A DNA stretch of 64,000 nt from Pseudothioglobus sp905182815 (GTDB lineage: Bacteria; Pseudomonadota; Gammaproteobacteria; PS1; Pseudothioglobaceae). Position 1 is the stretch's first letter. Each line of letters begins with the position of its first letter. The DNA lies in assembly GCF_048087625.1 (NCBI RefSeq), contig NZ_CP159805.1, positions 1,612,001 through 1,676,000 of the forward strand. The letters run 5' to 3'. The notes below the pieces were generated by a model. It did no database searches. It was given only the letters and a program-made list of their open reading frames with translations, and had not been told where the DNA came from. Shown piece by piece: positions 43,474 to 52,072 of the stretch. The position numbers and the translations under genes are program-made.

Positions 43474-44355
43474 CTAACCCTTAACTGCGCCAGCTGTTAG
43501 CCCACTAACCAGCTGCCTTTGAAAAAACATAACCAGAATAAACAATGGAACTATAGCAGATACCACTGCTGCGACTGCAAACATAATATTGCCTTCTGTT
43601 TGAGTGGTGCCCATAAAGCTGGCAATTTTAGGGACCATAGTTTGGTTTTCCTGAGAGAGTAGTAACGCTGTAACAGCAAAATCATTATATGCCAAAAGAA
43701 ATGAGAAGAGTCCAGCAGTAATAACGCCTGGCCACATTACTGGAATAATTACATGTCGAAATGCTTGGAACTGAGTACACCCATCAACCTTTGCACTCTC
43801 ATCAAGTTCTTTCGGAATTGTTTGAAAAAATGAGTGCAGCATCCACAATGTAAATGGCTGGTTAATCGCTACTAAAACAATAATAGTGGTCGGCAATGTT
43901 CCCCAAACATTCCAATCATAGAAGGGTTGTAAATAGCCAGAAACAAGAGTGATTGGAGGCAGTGCACGAAAAACAAGTGCAATTATTAGCAGCCAAAATG
44001 AATAACGAAACCCAGACCTTGAAAGCGCATAACCGCCTAAAGTTGCAAGAGTTAATGATATGAGTACTGTAGAAACACAAACTATCGCTGTATTAAAAAA
44101 AGCGCGCCAAAACTCTTCTTGGATCCATGCGCCCTCATAACCTGCGCCTGTAAAAGATTTTCCATATACTACTTGTGTTCTTACCCCAGAAAATACATTA
44201 GTCCAGTCTCCTTTTGAGAAAAAATCCAGCTCTACTTTGAATGAACCCCACATAGTCCATAAAAATGGAAAAGCTGCCAAAATTAACCAGAACAATACAA
44301 AGCCATATATTAATAGTTGGAGTCCTAATGGTCTTTTTATTTGATTTGAGGTCAT
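43474..44355 (-). CDS. ABC transporter permease, MalG type
   Basis: Inner-membrane permease (293 aa) of a carbohydrate-type (CUT1) importer. Six hydrophobic segments are visible, with the EAA loop in DESAKVDGCTQFQAFRHVIIP near residue 200. I chose ATG at 44355, one base after the stop of the partner permease (TAATATG). A longer ATG at 44379 would overlap that gene. It pairs with the MalF-type gene, the binding protein and the ATPase at 57 kb. Confidence 0.9.
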   Translation of the reverse strand: MTSNQIKRPLGLQLLIYGFVLFWLILAAFPFLWTMWGSFKVELDFFSKGDWTNVFSGVRTQVVYGKSFTGAGYEGAWIQEEFWRAFFNTAIVCVSTVLISLTLATLGGYALSRSGFRYSFWLLIIALVFRALPPITLVSGYLQPFYDWNVWGTLPTTIIVLVAINQPFTLWMLHSFFQTIPKELDESAKVDGCTQFQAFRHVIIPVMWPGVITAGLFSFLLAYNDFAVTALLLSQENQTMVPKIASFMGTTQTEGNIMFAVAAVVSAIVPLFILVMFFQRQLVSGLTAGAVKG

Positions 44356-44356
44356 A

Positions 44357-45382
44357 TTATTTCTCTGGATTAAATTCACGCCATGTTCTAATTAAAACTG
44401 GCATAAGAAGTATGATGACACCAATTATTGTCAACACTGATGTCGTTGCCGCTGAAGAAAGAAGTCTTATCTCTTGGCCAATATCATTCCATATAATCCA
44501 TGAAAGAGAGGTCGCATGTGCCGAAGCACTAAAACCAACTATTGGCTCAAATACTCGGAAATTATCCATCAGCTGAATTAAAGCCACAAATGCTACTAGT
44601 GGAGATAAATGAGGCACAATGACATGAATAGTTTGCTGAAAACGTGTGGCCCCATCAATCATTGCTGCTTCTATAGTTTCTTGTGGAACAGTCTGAAGTC
44701 CGGCGTAAAAAACAATGAAGGCAAAAGGGGCAGAGTGCCAAACACCGTATACAATAAGTGTTATCCATGTTAGGCCAGTTGATGCCTTTAGTGACAAGGT
44801 AGGATCTGCAAATAATTCTTGGAGGCCTGAACCAATAATACCTCGTGCATCAATCATCCAAAACAGAATTAACGAACCAACCAAAGGGGTTACAATCATC
44901 GGCAACAATGAAAAGAACACCATGAATCCTTTCAAGTGTCGATGCAGTGAATTTACTGCTATTGCAATTATAAATCCAAATAATATAACCAGTGGGGTTA
45001 CCACAAAGGTATAAGTCAAAGTAAAGCCCATTGCTCGATAAAATGGAAGATCGTTTAGACTGGAAACAAAATCAATAAAGCTTGTCTTACTCTCCCAGAA
45101 CTCACCAACCTCTTTAAAGGCTAAGTGGTTTCTATCAGTATAGATTTGAAATCCAACCCACTTACCTTGTGGCTTCTCTTCGTTGATTTTTTGACTTGCC
45201 TGATGATCAATAGTAGTTTCAGATTTACAACCAAATGGATCACACGATTCAACAACAATCAATACCTGGTCATGAGGTGTATGAAGTGACTGACTCACAA
45301 TCGAAGTTAAGGGCAAGGCAATGAACAAAAACATTGCTAGGGCTGTAGGTAAAAAGAACCAAAAAAAAGTCTTATGCTTCAT
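44357..45382 (-). CDS. ABC transporter permease, MalF type
   Basis: Inner-membrane permease of 341 aa. After the first helix (about residues 9-27) there is a polar segment of about 85 residues, including VVESCDPFGCKS, predicted to face the periplasm, before the remaining five helices. Such an insertion is seen in MalF-like proteins. The EAA loop is EAAMIDGATRFQQTIHVIVP. The gene follows a hairpin terminator that lies between it and the binding-protein gene. Substrate of the transporter unknown. Confidence 0.88.
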   Translation of the reverse strand: MKHKTFFWFFLPTALAMFLFIALPLTSIVSQSLHTPHDQVLIVVESCDPFGCKSETTIDHQASQKINEEKPQGKWVGFQIYTDRNHLAFKEVGEFWESKTSFIDFVSSLNDLPFYRAMGFTLTYTFVVTPLVILFGFIIAIAVNSLHRHLKGFMVFFSLLPMIVTPLVGSLILFWMIDARGIIGSGLQELFADPTLSLKASTGLTWITLIVYGVWHSAPFAFIVFYAGLQTVPQETIEAAMIDGATRFQQTIHVIVPHLSPLVAFVALIQLMDNFRVFEPIVGFSASAHATSLSWIIWNDIGQEIRLLSSAATTSVLTIIGVIILLMPVLIRTWREFNPEK

Positions 45383-45411
45383 ATGGAAATAAGATTAGAG
45401 AAACTTAATTA

Positions 45412-45448
45412 TACAAAAAAAAGAAAAGGGCATGTGAAACACACGCCC
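45412..45448 (-). terminator. Hairpin attenuator between binding-protein and permease genes
   Basis: On the minus strand GGGCGTGTG, loop TTT, CACATGCCC forms a 9-bp stem with one G-U pair (45448-45428), followed by TTTTCTTTTTTTT. It lies in the 97-base gap after the binding-protein gene. Partial termination here would give more binding protein than permease, a common arrangement in ABC importer operons. Confidence 0.75.
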
Positions 45449-45479
45449 TAATCTTAGGAGACAAACAACTTACAAAAGC

Positions 45480-46709
45480 TTATAAATAGCCTTTTTCTGT
45501 CGCAGCAGTTGTGTATGCCGCTTCTAAACCAGCTAAAGCTTCTTTAGCAGTTTCTTTGCCTTGCATGAAGTCAACTAATTCAGCACCTGCAGCTGAATGC
45601 ATTAGACCTGCATATGGCAACATTGGATACGGCTTAGTTCCCATTGCAGCAGCAGCAAATACACCTGCAGCAGCTGGAGTAGGCTCATAACCATCAATTA
45701 ACCAAACAGCTTGTGGCGAAGTCGTTTCGTTCAACATAGCTGGACGAATTGCATGCATCATAGCCATAAAAGTAGCCTCTGCATCTGTATCTGAAATATT
45801 CTTAGCTACAGTAAATCCATCCCACCAGAGAGTTGAAGCTGCAGTTGTACCACCACCAACTGTCATAGGACCAGCAGTAGCTGTAGCTGCTACTACAGCA
45901 GCATCTACTTCATCGCCTTTAAGGGCTCCAATACGTGATCCCCACATATTCATCAGAGCAACATTACCAGCTTTCCATTCGGCACTAGTTGCGTTTGAGT
46001 CATGTGTTAGGAAGTCTGGATTCATATATTCAGACAAAGCTTTCATCATGTTTAGTGAATCTACACCATGTTGGTTATTAACAGCAATCTCAGCTGTTCC
46101 TGGCTTAAAGAACTCACCACCATAACCCATATACATATTGACGAATTCTTCAGCTAAGTTCCAACCGGCTGCATAAGCACCGCCAATTGGGTACTGCATC
46201 AAATTATAGTTCGCAATTTTTTTAGCAGCAGCTAACATTTCTTCATAAGTAGATGGAACCGGAATTCCTAAATCTTTCAAAACATCTGATCTATAAGTCA
46301 AATGCTGAGCGTTCGCCATAAAGGCAATACCCATAATATTTCCATCAATTGTAACTAACTGGCTTTTCTGAAGACCCTGTCCGTGCTTAGCAACTAGATC
46401 ATTCAAAGGTCTAATCACATCATTGTTCATCAGTGCAACAATTGATGAGTTAGCAACAATAGCTGATGTAAATTCAGCTGGGTTACCAGTCATACCTGGA
46501 AGATTAATTTTTTGATGATCAGCAGTTAGGTTTGTTTCAACTGTAACACCACCACCTGCACACTCCATTGCGCCTGCACCGATTGTTTGAATCGCTGGAA
46601 ACTCATTACCAACAATACTAACTCTGCCTTCAGAGATGCCGCAACCGGCCCATGCACTTGAAGCTAGAGTAGTAAGCGCTACAACTGTAGCGATTTTTCT
46701 TAAAAACAT
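45480..46709 (-). CDS. ABC transporter periplasmic substrate-binding protein
   Basis: Family 1-type extracellular binding protein of 409 aa. A signal peptide (MFLRKIATVVALTTLASSAWA, predicted cleavage after AWA) is followed by VSIVGNEFPAIQ and a Venus-flytrap fold: PVPSTYEEMLAAAKKI, WNLAEEFVNMYMGYGG and AGNVALMNMWGSR. A Cys close after cleavage does not fit a lipobox. A strong AAGGAG site precedes the ATG. A LacI-type operator and extended -10 lie about 70-100 bases upstream. The ligand cannot be inferred; CUT1-type proteins usually bind sugars, polyols or glycerol phosphates, yet the cluster looks adapted to another solute. Confidence 0.88.
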   Translation of the reverse strand: MFLRKIATVVALTTLASSAWAGCGISEGRVSIVGNEFPAIQTIGAGAMECAGGGVTVETNLTADHQKINLPGMTGNPAEFTSAIVANSSIVALMNNDVIRPLNDLVAKHGQGLQKSQLVTIDGNIMGIAFMANAQHLTYRSDVLKDLGIPVPSTYEEMLAAAKKIANYNLMQYPIGGAYAAGWNLAEEFVNMYMGYGGEFFKPGTAEIAVNNQHGVDSLNMMKALSEYMNPDFLTHDSNATSAEWKAGNVALMNMWGSRIGALKGDEVDAAVVAATATAGPMTVGGGTTAASTLWWDGFTVAKNISDTDAEATFMAMMHAIRPAMLNETTSPQAVWLIDGYEPTPAAAGVFAAAAMGTKPYPMLPYAGLMHSAAGAELVDFMQGKETAKEALAGLEAAYTTAATEKGYL

Positions 46710-46777
46710 AATATCACTCCTTTTTTTTCAATTAAATACAAATTAATAATACATCGTAACAAATATTAAAAAATATA

Positions 46778-46807
46778 TTGCATACGATTGCAAACGATTA
46801 TATCACA
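46778..46807 (-). promoter_or_regulatory. LacI-type operator and extended -10 before the binding-protein gene
   Basis: On the plus strand TTGCATACGATTGCAA (46778-46793) is a partly symmetric 16-bp site with a central CG, typical of LacI-family operators. Next to it, the minus strand reads TGTGATATAAT, an extended -10 (TATAAT at 46802-46797). The operator would cover the start of transcription. The same arrangement occurs at 57909-57937. The -35 is weak. The rest of the 46710-46899 gap shows no other structure. Confidence 0.65.
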
Positions 46808-46899
46808 GAGTCTTAATCTCTATATAACTTTTTATTCAGCATATTAAACCGAGACATACTATCTAAAATTTCTCAATAACCTTGCTCAAACTTAAAAAT

Positions 46900-47607
46900 T
46901 TATGTTCTTGATTTTTCGAAATCTTCCCATGCACTTTTAAAGCTATCAAAATTGAAATCTTTCTTTTCAGCAGGACCAAGAATCAACTGCTCTGAAGCAA
47001 ATAACTTATTGATAGCGTCCTGTAAACCATTAATAACCTCTTTAGGGATTACAACTGCGCCATGAAGGTCGGCATGAATTAAATCATTTGGCGAAACACT
47101 CATACCAAGAACACTAATTTTTGTATCAATTTCTCGTACGTGAACAAATCCGTGACTTGGACCGATAGAGCTTGCAACGACTGGAAAATCTTCTGCAAGA
47201 TCACCAAGATCTCTCATAACTCCGTTAGTCAGCGCACCAGAAAGACCAAACCCTTTGTGAACTTTCGTATTAACCTCACCCCAATAAGCTCCAATACAAT
47301 TTGGATAATCAACATCCTCTATGACTGCAACGGCAGGGCCAGTAACTTCTGACATATAGCGGTAATAATTCATCCTCCGCTCTTTAATTATCTCTTGATC
47401 TTCTGTTGGGGGACTCAGTGCAGCAATTTTTGCAGTTTTAGCAAAACCAACCATTGCTCCACCTTTTGGTGCCGAGCTAATCATGGTTCCGCGAGTAAAT
47501 TCTGAAAAACCCCTCTTGCCTTGTGCTACTTCAATTGCGTTACATACAGTAGGTGTATCTACTGATTGAAGAAGGGTGAGTAATTCTTGATCTAGTTCAT
47601 AAGCCAT
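46900..47607 (-). CDS. RraA-like aldolase/decarboxylase-family protein
   Basis: 235 aa protein of the RraA / 4-hydroxy-4-methyl-2-oxoglutarate aldolase family. The signature GALTNGVMRDLGDL near residue 121 holds the Arg/Asp that bind substrate and metal in the aldolases, and DLIHADLHGAVVIP follows. It is longer than RNase E inhibitor RraA (161 aa) and lies in a catabolic operon, so aldolase or oxaloacetate-decarboxylase-like chemistry is favoured. Its start overlaps the hydrolase gene stop by 16 bases. Substrate unknown. Confidence 0.78.
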   Translation of the reverse strand: MAYELDQELLTLLQSVDTPTVCNAIEVAQGKRGFSEFTRGTMISSAPKGGAMVGFAKTAKIAALSPPTEDQEIIKERRMNYYRYMSEVTGPAVAVIEDVDYPNCIGAYWGEVNTKVHKGFGLSGALTNGVMRDLGDLAEDFPVVASSIGPSHGFVHVREIDTKISVLGMSVSPNDLIHADLHGAVVIPKEVINGLQDAINKLFASEQLILGPAEKKDFNFDSFKSAWEDFEKSRT

Positions 47608-48284
47608 GTTTTTAATATCTCCGTAGTTTTCTCTGGTTGTTCTAATGTTGGCAAATGACCGGCATTTTCAATTACCTCTAAAGTTGAGTTACTAATTATA
47701 TTATGCATCAATTCATGCTTCTCTAGAGGGCATAATTTATCTTCCAAGCCGCACATTATCAACACAGGAATATTAAGTGAGTTAAGGGCCTCCTCTTGAT
47801 CAATTCTTCCTTGGAGGGCTCTTGACTGGTTAACAAAAACTTTAGGACCTAAAGAAAGAGCCATATCCATGCAGATATTTAAAATAATATCTGGATTATC
47901 GCTATCCGCTAAATATTTAGGTTTCATCTCATCACGAATAACATTTATTAATTTTCCTGATAAAGCATCACTAATTTGAGGCTCACGCTTTGCCTTCACT
48001 TCCTCTAATTCAGATTTAGGATTAGTATCAATTAACACCAATTTTTCAACTCTTTCTGGTGCCTGTGAACAAATTTCCATGGCTACAATACCACCCATAG
48101 AGTGGCCAGCAAGGCTGAATTTTGGTGGCGCATGACTTAAAACATCGGCCGCCAAGTCGATAATATTGTCATGTTTAGAAATATCTGCAATATGCACCGA
48201 TACCTCATCGAGAAGTGCCTCTATTTGTGGAGCAAAAATGCGCTCGTCACACATCATTCCAGGAATCATTACAAGGGGTGTCAT
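47592..48284 (-). CDS. Alpha/beta hydrolase
   Basis: 230 aa serine hydrolase fold. The nucleophile elbow is GHSMGG near residue 81 (Ser nucleophile), the Asp is in GLEDKLCP near 175, and the His in ENAGHLPTLEQP near 205: a full triad. Gene ends overlap both neighbours (4 bases with the MetE-like gene, 16 with RraA-like), showing tight translational coupling. Ester or carbon-carbon bond hydrolysis in the same pathway as the RraA-like protein is likely. Confidence 0.85.
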   Translation of the reverse strand: MTPLVMIPGMMCDERIFAPQIEALLDEVSVHIADISKHDNIIDLAADVLSHAPPKFSLAGHSMGGIVAMEICSQAPERVEKLVLIDTNPKSELEEVKAKREPQISDALSGKLINVIRDEMKPKYLADSDNPDIILNICMDMALSLGPKVFVNQSRALQGRIDQEEALNSLNIPVLIMCGLEDKLCPLEKHELMHNIISNSTLEVIENAGHLPTLEQPEKTTEILKTWLMN

Positions 48285-49414
48285 AATCTATTACTTACAA
48301 GCGCAGCACCCTCAGATAAAGACTTTAATTTAGCAAAAGCAATTTCTGGATCGACCGCTCCAAACCCTGCAAATGTTCCAAAACCACAATCTGATCCTGC
48401 AATTACTCTTTCACTCCCTACTATATTAACAAATTTTTCGATGCGCTCTGCAACTAGCTCAGGATGCTCAATGAAGTTAGTGGTTGTATCTACAACCCCA
48501 GGCACAAGTATTTTCGTATCTGGTATTTCGCTTTTACGATCTCTAAAAACTGTCCATTCATGAGCATGGCGTGGGTTTGAAGTTTCAAATAAAGTATATC
48601 GAGCTTTTGCCTTCATAAGAGTTCCAAAAACCTTATTCATATCTATATCACAACAGTGGGGACCTTCATAATTCCCCCAACAAATATGAATTCTAACCTT
48701 CTCTTCTGGGACATTCTTCAGCGCATGATTTAAGGCTTCAACGTGTGACTCAATAATCTTTATAAACTCTGAGTCAGACAAGTCACTAAATAGCATATGC
48801 CTAGAAAGTGCTAGATCAGGACAATCTAACTGTAAGTCTAAACCTGACCCTACGATAGTTTCATACTCATCTCTCATAGCATCGGCCAAGGCGGCCAGGT
48901 AAGAATCCCTTGAAGGGTAGTAGTCATTTTGTAAAAATAGTGAAATAACGCCAGGCGAAGCTGCATTCATAAAACCTCTATCAATGCTATTTTTAGCCAT
49001 TGCAGATTTCAAATTAGATATATCCTTTTGAAGCTCTCCTTGACCTTTTGACTTTACTTCACTTGTGCACATTGGTCTTGAATATTGAGGAGTTCCACCA
49101 TCATCGGATAGCCTTTTAAGAAAGCCTGGAAACATCTTTAAGTCTTCTGGCGCATTTCGAGCACTGTCACCTGAAAAACCTGTATATCTGTCTTTCACAT
49201 AGGTTGCGTATGATATTTTTGATGTCTCCCCATCACTAACAATATCGATACCTGCATTTTTTTGCTTCTCAACAGTCTTTAAAACATTCTCTTCCATGCA
49301 CTCATCAAAACTCTTCTCATTATATTTTTGACTATTTTCTCTTGCAAAAATATAGTCAACAACTTCTTGAGTTCTTGGAAGTGAGCCTACGTGACTAGTT
49401 AATATTCTACTCAT
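48281..49414 (-). CDS. MetE-like (cobalamin-independent methionine synthase family) protein
   Basis: 377 aa, corresponding only to the catalytic C-terminal barrel of MetE (full MetE is about 750 aa). The N-terminal TSHVGSLPR is typical, and zinc-ligand candidates are His and Cys in IHICWGN and Cys in GSDCGFG near the end. Such stand-alone forms include epoxyalkane coenzyme M transferase-like and methylthiol transferases, so the reaction may be group transfer to or from a thiol. Being in a catabolic cluster, a methyl-transfer step is plausible. Acceptor and donor are unknown. Confidence 0.78.
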   Translation of the reverse strand: MSRILTSHVGSLPRTQEVVDYIFARENSQKYNEKSFDECMEENVLKTVEKQKNAGIDIVSDGETSKISYATYVKDRYTGFSGDSARNAPEDLKMFPGFLKRLSDDGGTPQYSRPMCTSEVKSKGQGELQKDISNLKSAMAKNSIDRGFMNAASPGVISLFLQNDYYPSRDSYLAALADAMRDEYETIVGSGLDLQLDCPDLALSRHMLFSDLSDSEFIKIIESHVEALNHALKNVPEEKVRIHICWGNYEGPHCCDIDMNKVFGTLMKAKARYTLFETSNPRHAHEWTVFRDRKSEIPDTKILVPGVVDTTTNFIEHPELVAERIEKFVNIVGSERVIAGSDCGFGTFAGFGAVDPEIAFAKLKSLSEGAALVSNRL

Positions 49415-49452
49415 TCATTACTCCTTAATAATATATAAAAAAGGTCATTCCC

Positions 49453-50115
49453 TTATAGCTTTGTTAGGTCATCGGCAGACAAATGATCCGTTACGAACTC
49501 AGCACCACTAAAATCATTACCTTGTGTATTCGCTCCCGGGAATCCAATACACTGGATACCTGCTTCCAAAGCAGACTGCATACTAATTTCAGAGTCCTCA
49601 ATGGCAATGCAATCTTTTGCATCTAGATGCAGCTCAGACAGAGCTTTTAGGTATATATCTGGACTTGGCTTTGGATTAGATACCATTGTATCGTTGCCAA
49701 TGAAACTGAAATCATTGCGCTTTATCTGATCTCCTAATGCATAAAAGACGGCATCAATATTGACTTTTGAAGTATTTGTCACGAATGCTAGTAGTAAACT
49801 ACTATCCAGTGAATGACTAATAAGGCTTGCTACTCCAGGGCGGAGCAGGATGGATTCTTTGGCCATCAAACTATCAAAGATTTTAGTTTTTTGTCTATGC
49901 AGATGCATTGCATCTATATCAACACCGCGTTGAATCGCATAGTTTTTGATCCTCTCGCAGCCTCCAGACTTTGCCAGTAGCTTCTGGTACTCATCAGGAC
50001 TCCAATTCCAGTCAAGTTTAGCCTCAGAAAATGCCTGGTTGAATGAGCGACGTTGAAGCTCAGAGGTTTCAACAAGTGTCCCAATCGATCCAAAAAGAAT
50101 TGCTTTGTGATTCAT
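49453..50115 (-). CDS. HAD-fold protein with missing nucleophile
   Basis: A HAD-IA fold protein (220 aa) of phosphatase/phosphoglucomutase type. Motif II (VTNTS), motif III (Lys in NPKPSPDIYLKAL) and motif IV (AIEDSEIS) are intact. Motif I, normally DxDGT, reads FGSIGT at residues 8-13: both the nucleophile Asp and the second Asp are replaced. This should prevent normal phosphatase chemistry. I chose ATG at 50115, with AAGGA about eight bases before it; ATGs at 50121 and 50145 are alternatives. A regulatory or binding role, or different chemistry, is possible. Confidence 0.72.
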   Translation of the reverse strand: MNHKAILFGSIGTLVETSELQRRSFNQAFSEAKLDWNWSPDEYQKLLAKSGGCERIKNYAIQRGVDIDAMHLHRQKTKIFDSLMAKESILLRPGVASLISHSLDSSLLLAFVTNTSKVNIDAVFYALGDQIKRNDFSFIGNDTMVSNPKPSPDIYLKALSELHLDAKDCIAIEDSEISMQSALEAGIQCIGFPGANTQGNDFSGAEFVTDHLSADDLTKL

Positions 50116-50132
50116 TATCATGTCCTTAAAAA

Positions 50133-51098
50133 TTAGCTTCTCCATGTTGGGCCTGCTTGATCATCAGTCTTTGTAACCCTGAAAAGACTTGCACTTCTCA
50201 AATCTTTAGGGACAATCTTATGCAGCATTTCTGGGCGTATCAAACATGTATCCCCAGGAGAAAGAGTTGCAACATTGTCACCCCACTCTAGAGACCATTC
50301 ACCACTCATTATCATATTAACCTCGTGTCGACTTGAAGAGTATTGCTCTCCAGTAAAAGTGTCAGATGTAATGTAGTCAACTTCAAAACCAGGCCGATCT
50401 TTTAAAATCCCATCTACCCCAATAACATTTAGCGGTAAATTCTGTGACTTTTGCTTTAACTCTGATGAGCTGACAAAAAAATTATTAATAAACTCTTCAG
50501 TTGTAATTTCAGAAAAATTTCTAAGATTAGTTTCAGTTAATAATGGCATTGGGTTGACATTTTTTGGCAAAATCTCCCCTTTTTTAGTATCATATAATAA
50601 TCCATTTTCACCCAAAATCAGGCCAAAGTCTTTGGCATCATTAATAACCTCAGGCGCCCATGTAACGCCTCCCCCTGCATCATCACCTCCAAGTATTGCC
50701 ATCAACATTCCATAATCCTCACCAACATTTTCAAATGCGCGAAACATACCTGTAGGAATATTAACCATATCGCCTTCTTCTGCAACTACCTCTCCAGAAT
50801 CACCATAGCGTCCCCAGAAAAAACGCCATCGACCCTTGAATACATAGAATACTTCAGCAGTTGTGTGCGAATGTAATGAATTTGTACAACCTGGAGGTTG
50901 GCCCGCAGCGCCAATATTAAAGCCTGGTGATTGATCAATATGAACATACTGATCAGGACTCTCTGATACCCCAGAACCAATAATTGTAAAGTTATCTTTC
51001 TGATTTGATCCAGGCGTATGTGCGTCAATAAATGCAGTTTTGCAAGGCTTTAAATCAGCATATCGAACAATACACTTTTCCATTTCTTCTAAAGTCAT
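50133..51098 (-). CDS. Bicupin protein
   Basis: Two cupin domains in 321 aa. Domain 1 has NSLHSHTTAEVFYVFKG and then GDMVNIPTGMFRAFEN, giving two His plus Glu as metal ligands. Domain 2 has SSRHEVNMIMSGEWSLEWGD and GDTCLIRPEMLHKI. Gentisate- or cupin-type dioxygenases and epimerases share this layout. ATG at 51098 is preferred to GTG at 51131, which would overlap the upstream gene. The binding of a metal and an oxygenase, isomerase or sensory role is inference; substrate unknown. Confidence 0.75.
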   Translation of the reverse strand: MTLEEMEKCIVRYADLKPCKTAFIDAHTPGSNQKDNFTIIGSGVSESPDQYVHIDQSPGFNIGAAGQPPGCTNSLHSHTTAEVFYVFKGRWRFFWGRYGDSGEVVAEEGDMVNIPTGMFRAFENVGEDYGMLMAILGGDDAGGGVTWAPEVINDAKDFGLILGENGLLYDTKKGEILPKNVNPMPLLTETNLRNFSEITTEEFINNFFVSSSELKQKSQNLPLNVIGVDGILKDRPGFEVDYITSDTFTGEQYSSSRHEVNMIMSGEWSLEWGDNVATLSPGDTCLIRPEMLHKIVPKDLRSASLFRVTKTDDQAGPTWRS

Positions 51099-51100
51099 TA

Positions 51101-52069
51101 TCAACCAGTCTTGAGGATTATTTGCTTCCACATAGAAGTCTCATCAAATAATGTGTACTCTCTTCTTAAGCCCCATGGACCAAACTCAGCATGAGAAACT
51201 CCCATCACATATAAATCAGCACCTGTAGGTTCACCAAAAACTCCCCAACCATCATGCTTACCTTTTAGAGACCATCGAACAGCTGCGCGAGGAGACATAT
51301 ATGGATCTTCTCTTCCAATTTGATGCTCGATAGTAAATTTTGCACTCGGCATTGAAGATCGAAGGCCCGTCCAGAACTCATCTGCATCCGAGTAGGAATG
51401 GCCTGAAACGCCACCAGGATATTCCAAATCACAACCACGATCATACTCATCATTAATCACTGATTGATCAGAGTCCATAATCCGTTTTAATATATCAACA
51501 TACTTTTCGCCCCACTCATTAGTGTTGCCCTTTCCTGTATATGGCCCAGGTTGATCCATGGAATCTTTAAAAGGGTGTAGGCATTTATCCATACCACCCT
51601 CTGAATCGATCTGCTTTCTAGCAAAGTCTTTTGGATGAACGCCCAGCTGTCTTGCCATAGCACCTACATCACGAATTAGCCATTCATCATTAACTTGATT
51701 ATTAATAGCATGGCAATCTGCTATCGTTCTAAAAACAATTTTTGTACCCGTTGCTTTACCAAACTGCCCGTCGCCCATGTGAGATGCCGTTGATATAATT
51801 CTATGGGATGACAACATTCCCGTCTCAGGAGTGCCAGACCAGATTACATCTTCACCTAAGAGTTGACGATCTGGAAATTCAGATAAGGTTGCTTTGGTCG
51901 CCTCTATAACTGGCTTATTGCCAATTATCAGGGAGTGTGGGGATCTTAATATAATATCATCCGAATAAAGATAAAGCAGTTTATCAATTCCTCGATCTTC
52001 CCAAATTTCATGAGTGATGCCATTTATCCAATCTGGAAAATTAGCATATTTTGAATCAAAACCTTTCAT
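51101..52069 (-). CDS. Tandem SnoaL/NTF2-like protein
   Basis: 322 aa with two predicted SnoaL-like domains. Domain 1 runs to about residue 155 (LYLYSDDIILRSPHSLIIGN, DEWLIRDVGAMARQLG). A QPGPYTGKGN linker near residue 177 matches the PGP linkers of the other tandem SnoaL proteins, and domain 2 has FWTGLRSSMPSAKFTIEHQIGR. It is more divergent than the other three. It lies next to the LacI regulator and upstream of the bicupin gene. Reaction unknown. Confidence 0.65.
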   Translation of the reverse strand: MKGFDSKYANFPDWINGITHEIWEDRGIDKLLYLYSDDIILRSPHSLIIGNKPVIEATKATLSEFPDRQLLGEDVIWSGTPETGMLSSHRIISTASHMGDGQFGKATGTKIVFRTIADCHAINNQVNDEWLIRDVGAMARQLGVHPKDFARKQIDSEGGMDKCLHPFKDSMDQPGPYTGKGNTNEWGEKYVDILKRIMDSDQSVINDEYDRGCDLEYPGGVSGHSYSDADEFWTGLRSSMPSAKFTIEHQIGREDPYMSPRAAVRWSLKGKHDGWGVFGEPTGADLYVMGVSHAEFGPWGLRREYTLFDETSMWKQIILKTG

Positions 52070-52072
52070 AAA

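Noticed and set aside
46900..47607. RNase E regulator RraA
   Set aside because: It is about 70 residues longer and lies in a catabolic operon.
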